Shown here: positions 9,457 through 18,835 of the stretch, piece after piece | How positions within the stretch are numbered: position 1 is the first letter of the stretch | Layout: each line of letters starts with the position of its first letter | Origin: Paracoccaceae bacterium | Lineage (GTDB): Bacteria > Pseudomonadota > Alphaproteobacteria > Rhodobacterales > Rhodobacteraceae | Assembly: GCA_024742405.1 (NCBI GenBank) | Contig: JANSYP010000002.1 | Coordinates: forward strand, 124,001-188,000 | Length of the DNA: 64,000 nucleotides | Direction: 5' to 3' | The notes under the pieces: generated by a model | The model's input: the letters and a program-made list of their open reading frames with translations, nothing else | The model's database searches: none | What the model was told of the DNA's origin: nothing | Program-made: the position numbers and the translations under genes

Positions 9457-9770
9457 CCGAACGCTTCGTCTTTCGCATGCGACTGAACGACGGCATGGAG
9501 GTCGAATACAAGCGTCGCCATGACGCCATCTGGCCAGAACTGGTGGACCTTCTGCGCGATGCGGGCATCAGCGATTATTCGATCCATTTCGACCCGGAAA
9601 CCCTGGTGCTGATCGGTGTTCTGGAACGCGTGGATGGTCACAAGATGGACGCGCTGCCCGATCATCCGGTGATGCAGAAATGGTGGGCGCATATGGCCGA
9701 CATCATGGAAACCGGTCCCGACGACGCGCCCGTGGCCGTGCCGCTGGAGCGCGTGTTTCACATGCCATGA
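9453..9770 (+). CDS. rhaU: L-rhamnose mutarotase
   Basis: A 105-aa protein of the RhaM/RhaU family, which interconverts alpha- and beta-L-rhamnose so that the isomerase receives the right anomer. The family pattern is visible: an N-terminal FRMRLN strand, [13 protein letters not shown], a central [11 protein letters not shown] strand and [11 protein letters not shown] near the C-terminus. Small soluble dimeric proteins of 100-110 aa are usual. It overlaps rhaQ and rhaK by 4 bases each. Confidence 0.92.
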   Translation: MTERFVFRMRLNDGMEVEYKRRHDAIWPELVDLLRDAGISDYSIHFDPETLVLIGVLERVDGHKMDALPDHPVMQKWWAHMADIMETGPDDAPVAVPLERVFHMP

Positions 9771-11143
9771 CACCCCCGCGCCACATCGCTGTCATCGACA
9801 TCGGAAAGACCAACGTGAAACTGGCGCTCGTCGATCTGGAGACCTTGCAAGAAATCGCGGTGGTGACCCGCCCGAACAGGGTCCTGCCACGGCCGCCCTG
9901 GGGGCATTTCGACACCGACGGCCACTGGGCGTTCTTGTTGGATGCGCTCAAGAGGTTTCATTCGGATCATGGTATCGATGCAATCTCCGTCACAACCCAC
10001 GGCGCAAGCATCGTGCTGCTGGATGACAGGGGCGATCTGGCCGCGCCGATCATCGATTACGAACACCCCATCCCCGACGAGATCGCCCGGGCCTATGATG
10101 CGATCCGTCCACCTTTCGCTGAGACCGGCTCGCCTCGGCTCGCGGCGGGCCTGAACGTAGGCGCGCAGCTGCACTACGTGTTCGCGCAAGACCCTGGCTT
10201 GCATGCCCGCACGGACAAGATACTGGGCTATCCACAATACTGGGGGCACCGCCTGACCGGTGAGGCCGCCTGCGACGTGACTTCCATTGGCTGTCACACT
10301 GACCTTTGGAACCCGAGCGAAGGCACATTCTCCGACCTTGTCGACAGGCTGGACATTGCGGGAAAGATCGCGCCGGTTCGCAAATCGAGCGACATCCTCG
10401 GCACCCTTCTGCCCAACATCGCTGCCGCCACGGGCCTGGCCCCCGATACGCCCGTCGCCGTCGGCATCCACGATTCCAATGCCTCGCTCTATCCCCACAT
10501 TATGGGGCAGAGCGCGCCGTTCAGCGTCGTCTCCACGGGCACATGGGTCATCGTCATGGCCGTCGGCGGCAGGGCGGAACGCCTCGATCCCGACCGTGAT
10601 ACGCTTGTGAACGTCTCTGCTCTGGGTGATCCCGTGCCGTCCGCGCGCTTCATGGGCGGGCGGGAATACGAGCTGGTCCTGGCGGGTCAACCCACCGAGC
10701 CGACACCCGACGATGTCGCGCAGGTGCTGGCCGACAAACTGATGCTCTTGCCCGCGGTCGAGCCGCATACAGGACCATTTCGGGGTCAGCAGATGCGCTG
10801 GACCGGACCCGAACCCGCCATCGGATCGGGACAGCGGGCCGCTGCGCTGTCTTTCTATCTGGCGATGATGACCGAATCCTGCCTGGGGCTGACAGGTGCG
10901 GCCGGACCGACGGTTGTCGAAGGCCCCTTCGCGCACAATCCGGAGTTTCGAGGCATGCTTGCCGCCGCGACAGGCCGCCCTGTCCTTGCCAGCGATGCAT
11001 CCACAGGCACCGCCATCGGGGCGGCCCTTCTGTTCGCCGGCAAACACGCAGCTGTCCCCACGCCGCCGATTGCGAGCCGCGATGCTCCCGCCGTGTGGCG
11101 TGCTTACGCGGAGCGTTGGCGCGACCGCTGCATGTCCGACTAG
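9767..11143 (+). CDS. rhaK: Rhamnulokinase-type FGGY sugar kinase
   Basis: A 458-aa FGGY-family kinase expected to phosphorylate L-rhamnulose before RhaD cleavage. Visible features are the phosphate-binding N-terminus [28 protein letters not shown] containing the likely catalytic aspartate, and [11 protein letters not shown] 9767 overlaps the rhaU stop, whereas the longer open frame would run back through rhaU. It closes the rhamnose operon. The sequence beyond its stop changes abruptly to degraded DNA. Confidence 0.92.
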   Translation: MTPPRHIAVIDIGKTNVKLALVDLETLQEIAVVTRPNRVLPRPPWGHFDTDGHWAFLLDALKRFHSDHGIDAISVTTHGASIVLLDDRGDLAAPIIDYEHPIPDEIARAYDAIRPPFAETGSPRLAAGLNVGAQLHYVFAQDPGLHARTDKILGYPQYWGHRLTGEAACDVTSIGCHTDLWNPSEGTFSDLVDRLDIAGKIAPVRKSSDILGTLLPNIAAATGLAPDTPVAVGIHDSNASLYPHIMGQSAPFSVVSTGTWVIVMAVGGRAERLDPDRDTLVNVSALGDPVPSARFMGGREYELVLAGQPTEPTPDDVAQVLADKLMLLPAVEPHTGPFRGQQMRWTGPEPAIGSGQRAAALSFYLAMMTESCLGLTGAAGPTVVEGPFAHNPEFRGMLAAATGRPVLASDASTGTAIGAALLFAGKHAAVPTPPIASRDAPAVWRAYAERWRDRCMSD

Positions 11144-11178
11144 GCGGCGACGCTCTGGCAAACAGCTCGGCCTTGCCA

Positions 11179-11556
11179 AGACGTGACACCAGCGGGCGAC
11201 AAAAATCCACTGTCCGCTCCCGCACGATCGACAGCCAGCTACGGGGCTGCGATCCGGTTGGTTCGAATGTGACCGGTCTTGTCGCCCCTGTTCGCGTCCG
11301 GGAACGGAACCGCCAAACAGTTCGAGACACGGCGTCCGGTCCGTTCGAAGTCTCTGACGAGACACGCGATCTTACCCGGAATTGGGTCTCAGGCAGCAAG
11401 ATGCTTGGCGGATTTTTTCCCAAGCCGATGTCGTGCGCGGTCGCATTTCTCGACACGGCAATACGCGCGGTCCAACACCACCCGGGTCACCCGGAGGTCG
11501 ACAGCACGGTGCGATATCTTGCAGCTGAACGCCAAGGTGCGCTCTGCATTTCCGCG
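11179..11556 (+). pseudogene. Relic of a phage-type tyrosine recombinase/integrase
   Basis: Fragments in two plus-strand frames resemble the catalytic part of site-specific tyrosine recombinases: TIDSQLRGCDPV, then PVRVRERNRQTVR and FEVSDETRD, then in another frame DFFPSRCRARSHFSTRQYAR, then IRAVQ..GHPEVDSTVRYLAAE with AL at the end. The stretch of about 35 residues that should carry HSLRRTKA is missing, so the Arg-His part of the active site is lost. Frameshifts and a deletion make this a pseudogene. It sits at the left edge of the degraded zone. It could be a remnant of the element that brought the neighbouring genes, or an old integrase cassette. Confidence 0.75.
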
Positions 11557-11826
11557 TGGCCGAGTTTTATTGGCTTGGCGAGCGTCATTTGCTGCTCACC
11601 GGCCCGGTCCAGTCACGCATCGACAACCGGCTGAAGACGAAATCGAGCCATCACGCGGCGCCGCAGTGAGCCGCGAGGACCGAAAATCGACAATAGTCGT
11701 CGTCCGGCGATACCAGCGAATTCTCTTGCTTTCGTGCACCTCGGTGCGGTTCTCGCAATCGGCGTCAGCCCGGTCTCAGCGGAGATTATCTCGCCGGGCC
11801 TCCCAAAGACTGGCGGACCCTGTCGA
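11557..11826. other. Unassigned sequence between integrase relic and next gene
   Basis: No gene can be supported. Short frames on both strands overlap and none has a recognisable motif or a convincing ribosome site. Confidence 0.4.
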
Positions 11827-12507
11827 TCACAACGCCGCGCGGACGGCTTCGCGAAACTCCGGGAAAAGTACCCAGTTTCCCGGTGCCTCACCGTCTTGCG
11901 GCTCGTCTCGAAACCCCAGAAACGAAACTCCGTCGGTCCCGGCGGAGGTCTCGCTAGAAGCCGCCTCCAAGGAAAGGTAGTTGGCGATCAACAGACCTGC
12001 GCTCGCGAAAGATCTGCTGGCCGATGCCAGGGACTTGTAGCCGGCCGCGTTGGCCATGCGGGCCTCCGTCAGTCCGTCTTCGTCGGCCAGCGACAGCGCC
12101 GTCAACAATGCGCGCTGCGGGCCCGCGAGGGCAACGTGGTTGAGCGCTTCGACATATTCTTCGACGCTCGGCACCGACGCGCCCGTTCGCTCGTCTGTTC
12201 TGCGGTCTTCGGTTCTGCGGTTTTCCCGTGCATCGATGACGGCGTGCAAAGCGGTGATCGCGGCCTCTTCGGTTTCGCCGCTTGCCTCGGCGATCATGCC
12301 GCGCGCCTTCGTGGGCGGTTTGGCAAACGCGCGCGCCACGTACTTCCCCTCGAGGCGGCCGGACTTGATCTGGTATCTGCCATGTTCGCCCACCTGGATC
12401 GAGGTCGGCGTTACTTTCTTGTTTTCCTTTATATTTTTCTTCTTTTCTCCGCCTTTGAAGAGGTCATGGCCCGCATTCGGTCGGCCTGCTGCACTGGAGC
12501 GTGTCAT
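11827..12507 (-). CDS. Uncharacterised 226-aa protein, probable winged-helix C-terminus
   Basis: An open, apparently intact gene inside degraded DNA. Residues 1-35 are very basic and low-complexity (KKKNIKENKK) and the DNA there is AT-rich. Residues about 36-100 form a segment with GRYQIKSGRLEGKYVARAF and GMIAEASGET. After a charged linker (ENRRTEDRRTDERT), residues about 112-226 resemble a helix-rich DNA-binding-like domain (LTALSLADEDGLTEARMANAAGY) ending in a WVLFPEFREAV strand. AGGAT lies about 8 bases before ATG 12507. I do not recognise a function. The domain resembles those at the ends of some HNH or restriction-associated proteins, but that is only an impression. Confidence 0.65.
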   Translation of the reverse strand: MTRSSAAGRPNAGHDLFKGGEKKKNIKENKKVTPTSIQVGEHGRYQIKSGRLEGKYVARAFAKPPTKARGMIAEASGETEEAAITALHAVIDARENRRTEDRRTDERTGASVPSVEEYVEALNHVALAGPQRALLTALSLADEDGLTEARMANAAGYKSLASASRSFASAGLLIANYLSLEAASSETSAGTDGVSFLGFRDEPQDGEAPGNWVLFPEFREAVRAAL

Positions 12508-12926
12508 CTAAGATCCTATCCCGGATTTCGGTAATTCGTGTGCCGATGTCAGCGGATAGCGACGCCAGCCGAGGTACGGCGGTTAGGCAGGTGAGCCGTC
12601 GGCCCCTTTCACCCCGGTGCGCCAAGCTAACGCACTGTGGCAGTGCCGGGAAGCGCGGAGTTGTAGCTGCGCTTCGAGCGGCAGTCGGAACGGCCAGGTT
12701 TCCGGGCGACACCAATAAGCTGCGCACATCTGGGCTGGACCTCGAAGATCCGGCTCCTCGCGACTTCGGCGAGCGGCGGTGCTGGGAGTTGCTCCAACGG
12801 TGCACCAGGACGACCGTGTGCCCAGGCGGATCAACTTGTCGGCCGTTGCGGCCTCGTGTCGAGAGCCCTTGGGGTCAGTCCCATCACCGCAATTGGGCGC
12901 CCCGTAAGGACGCCCGCTTGCAAGTT
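12508..12926. other. Gap upstream of the 226-aa gene, downstream of csp
   Basis: No gene supported. A hairpin at 12895-12915 (GGGCG..CGCCC arms) follows the cold-shock gene on the minus strand and may end its transcript. A minus-strand frame containing PRLASLSADIGTRITEIRD runs into the 226-aa gene and could be a decayed piece, but there is no clear family match. Confidence 0.4.
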
Positions 12927-13133
12927 TCAGGCGAGCGCGATGTTGCTTGCGCTTTCGCGGCCGTCACGTCCGGTTTCGACGTCGTAGGTCACCTTCTGAT
13001 CGTCGGCGAGGCTGGTCATGCCCGCCCGCTCGAGTGCTGAGATGTGCAAGAACACGTCTTTGCCGCCAGATTCAGGGGCGATGAAGCCGAAGCCTTTGGT
13101 GGCGTTGAACCATTTCACTGTGCCATTGGCCAT
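12927..13133 (-). CDS. CspA-family cold-shock protein
   Basis: A 68-aa single cold-shock domain, an OB-fold RNA/ssDNA chaperone acting in the cytoplasm. The RNP1-like motif KGFGFIAPE and RNP2-like DVFLHISAL are both visible after the N-terminal GTVKWFNATKG. ATG 13133 is chosen over the upstream in-frame ATG at 13187: it gives the canonical MANGTVKWFN start and has AAGGAAACC upstream. The family length is matched. It is intact although it lies within the degraded region. Confidence 0.93.
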   Translation of the reverse strand: MANGTVKWFNATKGFGFIAPESGGKDVFLHISALERAGMTSLADDQKVTYDVETGRDGRESASNIALA

Positions 13134-13552
13134 GTGAGGTTTCCTTTTTGATCGCTGCCCGCGATGTGCGGCAGCCCGGCTTCTCACGACGTGTCGAGCG
13201 CTGTGAGCCGGTAAAGGAAAACAGAGAGTCGAATGGAGGTCAGTAGCCTAGCACATGTGGGACCTGCCCGGATGGGTTGCAAGGTAAAAGCGGTCCGGTC
13301 GCCGAGGGTTCCTTTGCCATAGAGGCATCAATCCCCCGCATGCCGGCGGCTGCCGAAAGGTTTGGTGGCCAGTCAAGAAAAGCCAGAATGTCGATCACCG
13401 GCTTGGTAGAATTCAGACACCTTGGCCAAAGCCCCTCCCGAGATTGCGACCCGACCTTTTACTCCGAAAACCGACCGAGGCCGCAGGTCGGCCGCCATGT
13501 CTGCCGATCCGTCTCCGGGTTGAACGGCTGGCTCGACACCGTGCGGCAGACT
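13134..13552. other. Upstream region of csp, otherwise empty
   Basis: The part next to 13133 is the 5' leader and promoter of the cold-shock gene (minus strand). The remainder up to 13552 has only overlapping frames on both strands with no recognisable domain. Confidence 0.4.
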
Positions 13553-13765
13553 TCACAACGAGGGATGCAAACGCTTGCCACCGGCGACGATTTCGTTGGT
13601 CAGGTTGGCGGCGGAGGCGTGGAATTTTTGGTCGATTCCCGAACCCCGAGCGTCCTGGTGGGTTGCCGCTGCATCGCAAAGAACCCTCACGATCTCGGGT
13701 TTAGGAAACAGGTTGCGATCATCCATGCCAAGCAGGAGCGCCTCGCAGATCGCGAGGGCAGCCAT
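13553..13765 (-). CDS. Small uncharacterised protein, 70 aa
   Basis: The N-terminal half MAALAICEALLLGMDDRN followed by VRVLCDAAATHQDA resembles a small conserved alphaproteobacterial protein family of unknown function, as I recall it (pattern: ICESLLLAL, then LLxDAAxAH). The C-terminus is less typical. It may be intact or shortened. It lies on the same strand as the decayed gene at 13817-14212 and in the degraded zone, so decay is possible. Confidence 0.45.
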   Translation of the reverse strand: MAALAICEALLLGMDDRNLFPKPEIVRVLCDAAATHQDARGSGIDQKFHASAANLTNEIVAGGKRLHPSL

Positions 13766-13816
13766 GCCTGCGGCGCGCCTTCGCTCGAACTCGGGTCAGC
13801 CCGCGTGCGCCAGAAA

Positions 13817-14212
13817 TTAGACCCTCACGAACACAAGAATGCCCATCAGCGCCAGCAGCATCCAAAAGACCGGGATCCGGAGGCCGCTATAATGCACCGC
13901 CTAGGGCAGTTTTGAAACGCGCTGCATCACGTTCTTCGACAGCAAAGAGACCAGCTTCGTCGCCACACCGCCGCTCTCGGGACCAACCACGGGGACATCG
14001 CTGATCACCGCAAGATGCGCCTTCAGTCGAACTTGAGCCGCATCCCGGCCCAGTTGTGCAAGCTCTCAGACAGCAGTCCAGGGCCCGGTTTCGAGGCGCG
14101 CAAAGGCTGACAAAACCGTCGCGGCCGCACCGGTTCCGTCCTCGCCGACCACTACAAGCAGGAAGGCGTCGTAGTCGGTGCCATCCAGGCCCAGAACGTC
14201 TGATATCGACAT
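13817..14212 (-). pseudogene. Small membrane-anchored protein gene with two in-frame stops
   Basis: One reading frame of 132 codons runs from ATG 14212 to TAA 13817 and looks coding throughout, but is broken by TGA at 14066-14068 and TAG at 13901-13903. Segments read MSISDVLGLDGTDYDAFLLVVVGED, then ELAQLGRDAAQVRLKAHLAVISDVPVVG and GGVATKLVSLLSKNVMQRVSKLP, then a single hydrophobic helix (PVFWMLLALMGILVFV). There are no frameshifts, so the decay is recent or mild. The function is unknown. Confidence 0.6.
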
Positions 14213-14439
14213 GGTTGTTCCGTTTCGCATGGGAGGCGGCGCACGGCCGCGTGTCCTTGGGGACAAGATGCCGGTCAACGCGGCGCGCCGGTTCGAACGT
14301 TCATCATTCGAAGTGGCGTTCGATCACGCGCATAACCGCCCGAAGAAGGCAACATGTGGAGCCGGATAGTACTCAGATGTCGACCAAGGGACCGTCAGCG
14401 ATGGGGCTTCAGCCCCACCACGTGCGCCTGTCGCGCATC
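14213..14439. other. Gap between decayed genes
   Basis: No gene supported. This lies between the start of the minus-strand pseudogene and the plus-strand DUF1611 relic and probably held their divergent promoters. Confidence 0.3.
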
Positions 14440-15528
14440 CATCCCACCCCGGCAAAAGACTTGCCACAGCGGTGCCGACGGCGGTTGTCTATTGCGAAGA
14501 AGACTTTGGACAGATCGACGGCAAGACTGCGAATGACCTTGTCCGCTTTTCGCAGGTCTGCCGCATTCTCTGGGTGTTCGACAGCGCGCTCTGCGGGCAA
14601 GACCGAGGACAGGTGCTGGGCAGCGTCGACAACATCGTTCCCGTCCCAGAGCGCCTCGAGTCCCCGGTTCCGCGCGAAGCGCGTGTCCTGGACCGGCTGA
14701 TTTGCGGAATGGCACCATAGACCGGAAAGCTGTCGCTCGCGGATCGGGCGGTGGTGCTGGATGCAATCGCGCGCGGTTTGAACATCATCAGCGGTCTGCA
14801 CGAATACCTAGGTGAAGATCCCAGAATTTCGGCGGCCGCTCCTGCGGCCAACGTCACGATCCGTCACATCCGCAAACTCCGGCCGAACGAGGACGCGCCT
14901 GTTCGAAGGCAGCGTGGCATCGGTTAAAGCTATCCCCAACGCCGTGCCGGGAACTGACTGCGCGATCGGAAAGCGAACAACGGCGACCGTTCTGGCGTCG
15001 GCGCTGAGCCGCAACGAGATCCATACGATCCTTGTCGGCGCCGGCCAGACTGGCTTGATGCTGGGCGCCAGATACGAGATCGCAATGGACGCGGTGCCAC
15101 TACAGTCTTGCTGTGGAGAACTTGAGCGCGCGAATTTGGAGGCGTCGTAGGGCGAAGAGCCGGATGTCACCCTGATCGTGGGTCATGGCGCGCTCAGCCA
15201 TCCGGCCTTTTGCGCCTCGGCATTCCTTCTGCGTGGCCGTCAACCGCAGGCCGTTGTCCTGCAGCACGCGCCCCGGCGCGCGGACCGTTGCGACTGTCCC
15301 GCCATGCCGGTGCTCGACCCGCGGGACGACATCGCACTCATCGAAGCATTCTCCGACACGAGGGTCATAGGCATGGCGGACGCAGACGTGAGTGCGGCGA
15401 TCGCGGCTTTTTTGCTGGATCTGGGCAATCCGGTCACGGACGCGCTCACCCGGTCGGCCACATATCTGTCCGAAATGGTCCTGTCCGCATTTCCGCGTTT
15501 GCGACCGCTGCCCCTCGTGGCAGCATAA
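14440..15528 (+). pseudogene. Decayed DUF1611-family (DgcN-like) gene
   Basis: Co-linear pieces match the DUF1611 family, which includes D-glutamate N-acetyltransferase DgcN: TAVVYCEEDFGQIDGKTAND, then LADRAVVLDAIARGLNIISGLHEYL, then a P-loop-like GTDCAIGKRTTATVL, GAGQTGLMLGARYEIAMDAVP, GHGALSHPAF and IALIEAFSDTRVIG. It is broken by TAG at 14718, a frameshift near 14900 and TAG at 15148. Its final stop overlaps the start of the racemase-like relic (TAATG), so they were a coupled pair. The exact substrate of this subgroup is not known to me. Confidence 0.75.
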
Positions 15529-16060
15529 TGACTGTGCCGCGTGTCGAGATCGATCCGGGTAAGATCAGCCGAAACACGCGGTTTCTCGTCGAACGTCTTC
15601 GTACCCACGGGATCACCGTGACCCGAGTGACCAAGGCCGTTTGCGGTCATCCCGGCGTCGCTCTGGCGTTGCCGGATGGCGGGACAGTCGGTCTGGCGGA
15701 TGCACGGGTCGTGAACGTTCGGCGCAAGCGCGACGTCGGCCTCACCTGTCTGACATCGATGGTCCGCGGGCCGCTGCAGAGCGAGATCGAAGACGTCGTC
15801 CAGTACTGCGATAGCAGCTACAATACCGAGATCGACACGAGCCAGAGACTGGCGGTGGCTGCTCACAAGCCGGGCAAGACGCACGACGTCCTACCGATGC
15901 TCGAAGTGGGAGGTATGCGCGAAGGCATCCTGCCGAAAACGACACGGCCTTGGACTCTCGGGTGGTCGCAACGCCAGGTGTCGCGCTCAAGGGGATCGCC
16001 GCGCATTTTGCCTGGCTGGGGGATGCGGCGCCGCAAAGAAGCATTGACCGCGACGATCAG
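15528..16060 (+). pseudogene. Decayed alanine/ornithine racemase-like PLP enzyme
   Basis: Starts MTVPRVEIDPGKISRNTRFL, with the PLP-lysine region ITVTRVTKAVCGHPGVA, then GTVGLADARVVNVRR and SYNTEIDTSQRLA, then MLEVGGMREGILP. The frame is lost near 15940 and continues in another as TPGVALKGIAAHFAWLGDAAP. The C-terminal barrel strands and the second domain cannot be followed. The family is the N-terminal alanine-racemase fold shared with ornithine racemase Orr. It is coupled to the DUF1611 relic upstream. Confidence 0.75.
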
Positions 16061-16640
16061 GTATCGTGGAGGCCGCCCGCATTCGACTCCGGTCTGGTTT
16101 TTCGATGCGCGCACCGCAGCCGGAGAAGCAGCTCTGCACACTCACGTGCCCGGAAACGCGCCACGGTAAATCGGCCTGTTGATCCCCATGCGCTGCCAAG
16201 CCGCACAAGCATACTCGATCCGATCCGAGACACCGAGGTTTCAGCGCAAATCCCAAAAGGACAGAGAGCAGTTCTCTCGAGAACCTGGCGACAAGGGCTG
16301 CCATCCCGCTGAAAGCGAAGCCTGCGGAACCGTCGAAAAAGGAACAGTACGTCACAGCGTCCGACCCCGGCTCGGACACAGGTCAGACGGATCCGAAGAA
16401 ACTCTGAAAGACACATGCAATCACCTGGATTCGCTGGCAAAGACGAGCGAGCGCTCCAATCGACAGGCCCCGCCGCAATTGACGATCAGATAGCCAGAGC
16501 CATCGCGGTTTTTGATCAGCCCTTCAGAGTGCCGGACTTTAACCGAACGCTCCCTGACGGAGAGAATGAGGTTGAGACCGAACTCTCCGCACCACCAGAA
16601 CACCAGGACCCCGAAGCGTGGAAGGCGTCGGCCGTGGTCC
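16061..16640. other. Degraded DNA, possible LuxR-type HTH remnant
   Basis: No intact gene. On the minus strand near 16175-16330, pieces in different frames (LSP..REN.LS, then NLGVSDRIEY and AWQRMGINRP) are reminiscent of a LuxR-type helix-turn-helix. This is weak and could be chance. The rest is unassigned. Confidence 0.25.
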
Positions 16641-16649
16641 ACCTGCACT

Positions 16650-17075
16650 TATGCGTGGCCCATCCCGAATTGACGCGAAGCTGGCGGTTTCCCAAGTCGA
16701 TCTCGACTATGCCCGCTGCGAGCGCACCAAAGCCTGGCGCACAGCCGTGCGGGATGGCAGCGGTCAAGGTCGGCGCCGCTCCGGCGGCCGGTCGTCCTGG
16801 CTCGCTCGTGCGCGGTCGACCACGATCGGCCACACGACCAGCTATCGCTACCGGACCGCGGTGGGCCTCGGTCCCACCGGCTGATGCTACGCCCCCGTGA
16901 AACGCGGGAGCTCGCTGTGAAACACTTCGCGCTCGAAATCACGCCGACCGACCGCATCGCCTGTCCCCGAATTTCGCCGACAACGCCATCGCCACAGCAA
17001 GCTTCGATGCGTCGTCTGATACGCTTTCGATCCGGTCGCGCACGTATGTCGATCTCAGCGGGCCGGCCTGACCCG
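16650..17075 (+). pseudogene. Possible relic of an RND-efflux adaptor (HlyD family)
   Basis: Pieces in different plus-strand frames recall periplasmic adaptor proteins: KLAVSQVDLDYAR (end of the coiled-coil hairpin), then MAAVKVGAAPAAG, and later NFADNAIATAS, a form of the conserved beta-barrel segment. Frameshifts are needed to join them. It converges on the AraC relic. Low confidence; chance resemblance is possible. Confidence 0.28.
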
Positions 17076-17079
17076 GCTT

Positions 17080-17723
17080 CCCGGTCGCGGCTTCCGCGGC
17101 GGTATACCCGTTCGTCTCCGCGGCGGGGGACTGGACCGATCTCGGTGCGCTGGCCATGCCGCAATGTGCCTGCGACGCAGAGCGGGTCCTTCGCCAGCGT
17201 CATCCGCTTGTTCTGCAGGCATTCCATCGGCGCCATGCCGACCATCCGGTTGAACTCCGGGAAAACGGCCGACTGTGACCGGGCGGCTTCGCGCGATAGC
17301 TCATCGATCTTCCAACCGTATTTGGGATCTTCGTGCAGGCGTCTGATAGCCATCACGATCTTATCGTCCGCAAGCCCGCGCACCGGACCGGTACACCCAC
17401 CTTCGTCAGGAAGGTCGCGAGAGGCTTCGATGGAGAGCAGCCCTGGCAGGCGTTCGAGGATCACTTCGCGCGCATTGCTCTGATTTCGATACGCGTCGTC
17501 GACGGGACGCGCGCGCGCTGCCAGACGATTGTTGTTCCGGACGATGATGATCTCCGCCTGTTCGCCTGCCTGGAAACGAAAGCTCCCCTCCGGCGACAGT
17601 TCGCACTCGACCCGCTCCGTGACCTCGCAGCGCACGCACCACGCACCGCCGCCAAGAGCCAGCTTCATCGCAGCAAGCCTGGACTGGAGCAAAAAATATC
17701 ACTTCGGTCAGAGGGTCTGTCAT
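17080..17723 (-). pseudogene. Decayed AraC-family regulator (cupin type)
   Basis: MTDPLTEVIFF at 17723 is the typical start of AraC regulators with an N-terminal cupin. After a frameshift, GSFRFQAGEQAEIIIVR continues the cupin, then GPVRGLADDKIVMAIRRLHE and WKIDELSREAARSQSAVFPEF (first HTH) with RMVGMAPMECL. The second HTH is scrambled by frameshifts. It is divergent from the SDR relic, an arrangement common for this regulator type, which often controls an adjacent SDR or NmrA-like gene. Confidence 0.7.
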
Positions 17724-17829
17724 GACAGGGCTCCCGCAAATGAAGGTCGGACTTTCACTTATCGATAATACAGGTCTCGCCGCTTACTCTGATCGCAGAG
17801 GATTGCAGACACCCCACAGGAGGTCCCAG

Positions 17830-18385
17830 GAAAACCGTACTCATCACAGGAGGCTCTCCGGCTTCAGCCTGCAGACAGCGCTCTTTTTCCTGGACAAAGG
17901 GTGGTCCGCCGTCGCGACCACGCGCACTCCGCGCGAGGGTCTCTTCACGGCGCGCGTTCGGCTGCGGGTGCTGGCGCTGGCGCTGGACACGACCGACCCG
18001 GACAGCATCGCAGCGGCCATGGAGGCCGCCGGTCCCATCGGTGTGCTCGTCAACAACGCCGGTGTCGGCATGCTGAGCGCCGTCGCAGGCACCGATATGG
18101 CCGGGGCCCGAGAGACCTATGAGACCAATACGCTCGGCACGGTCGTCATGACCAAGGAGGCCCTGCCCGGCTTCAGGCGGCGACGATCGGGCGTGCTCGT
18201 GAGCATTGATTCCGGCACGACGCTGGCGCCCTTCCCGCTCCTCTTTTTTCTACACCGCCAGTAGGGCCGCATTCGTCGTGTTCAGCGATTGTCTCGCACT
18301 TGAACTGAAAAGAGTTCGGCGCCACCGTGAAACTCGCCATTCCCGGGCAGGCCGAAAGCGCACAACCACGCAACCCGGACGACGC
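17830..18385 (+). pseudogene. Decayed short-chain dehydrogenase (SDR)
   Basis: Pieces in three frames: RKTVLITGGS (nucleotide-binding start), then ALFFLDKGWSAVATTRTPREG, LALDTTDPDSIAAAMEAAGP, VLVNNAGVGMLSAV and YETNTLGTVVMTKEALPGF, then YTASRAAFVVFSDCLALELK (the active-site YxxxK is degraded to YTASR) and VKLAIPG. A GGAGGT ribosome site remains at the 5' end, but the expected ATG reads AGG. Several frameshifts and a mutated catalytic lysine mean it is not functional. Confidence 0.75.
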
Positions 18386-18499
18386 TCCACTCGCCTGCCC
18401 CGATCACCTGCCTGTGGGGGGAGCGATGCCCGAGCCCTCGCGGACGCCTCGACCTGTTCCCCATCGCCCCAAACTCAAAGTGCCTGATCGAAAAGAAAC

Positions 18500-18835
18500 C
18501 CCACATGTCTCGACTTTCGGAGCCACCGGAATTGTCGTCGGCGCACTCGCAGCCCAGCTTTTGCAACAGGGCCACGCCATGCGCGTCTTTGTCCGCGACT
18601 AAGCGCGCGACAAGAAACACCTCCCGTCAGGAACCCATGTCGCGTTGGGCCATCTCGCCGACGCCGGGAGCATCTCCGCGGCCACCAACGGCGTGGAGGG
18701 CGGGTTCTTCATGCAGGCGGACCCGTTGCCCGAGCAGGCGCAAAGCATGGTGGTCGCGGCCTATGCCGCCGACGTCAAACAGATCGGGCTGCGCTCGTCC
18801 CTTGGCACCCGCCTGGTACCGCGACCTGTTCGCCG
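18500..18835 (+). pseudogene. N-terminal half of a decayed NmrA-like NAD(P)-binding protein
   Basis: TFGATGIVVGALAAQLLQQG and MRVFVRD are the Rossmann start of an NmrA-like protein. After an in-frame TAA near 18600 the same frame reads LPSGTHVALGHLADAGSIS, GVEGGFFMQADPLPEQAQ and SSLGTRLVPRPV. The likeness on this strand stops at about 18835, where the C-terminal half appears on the opposite strand. Confidence 0.7.

Noticed and set aside
11250-11275. A GGTTCGAAT segment that looks like a tRNA T-loop
   Set aside because: No acceptor, D or anticodon arms can be built around it, and it falls within the integrase relic frame.
12501-13040. A 179-residue plus-strand frame covering the cold-shock gene
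   Set aside because: It is antisense to the cold-shock protein and shows no domain.
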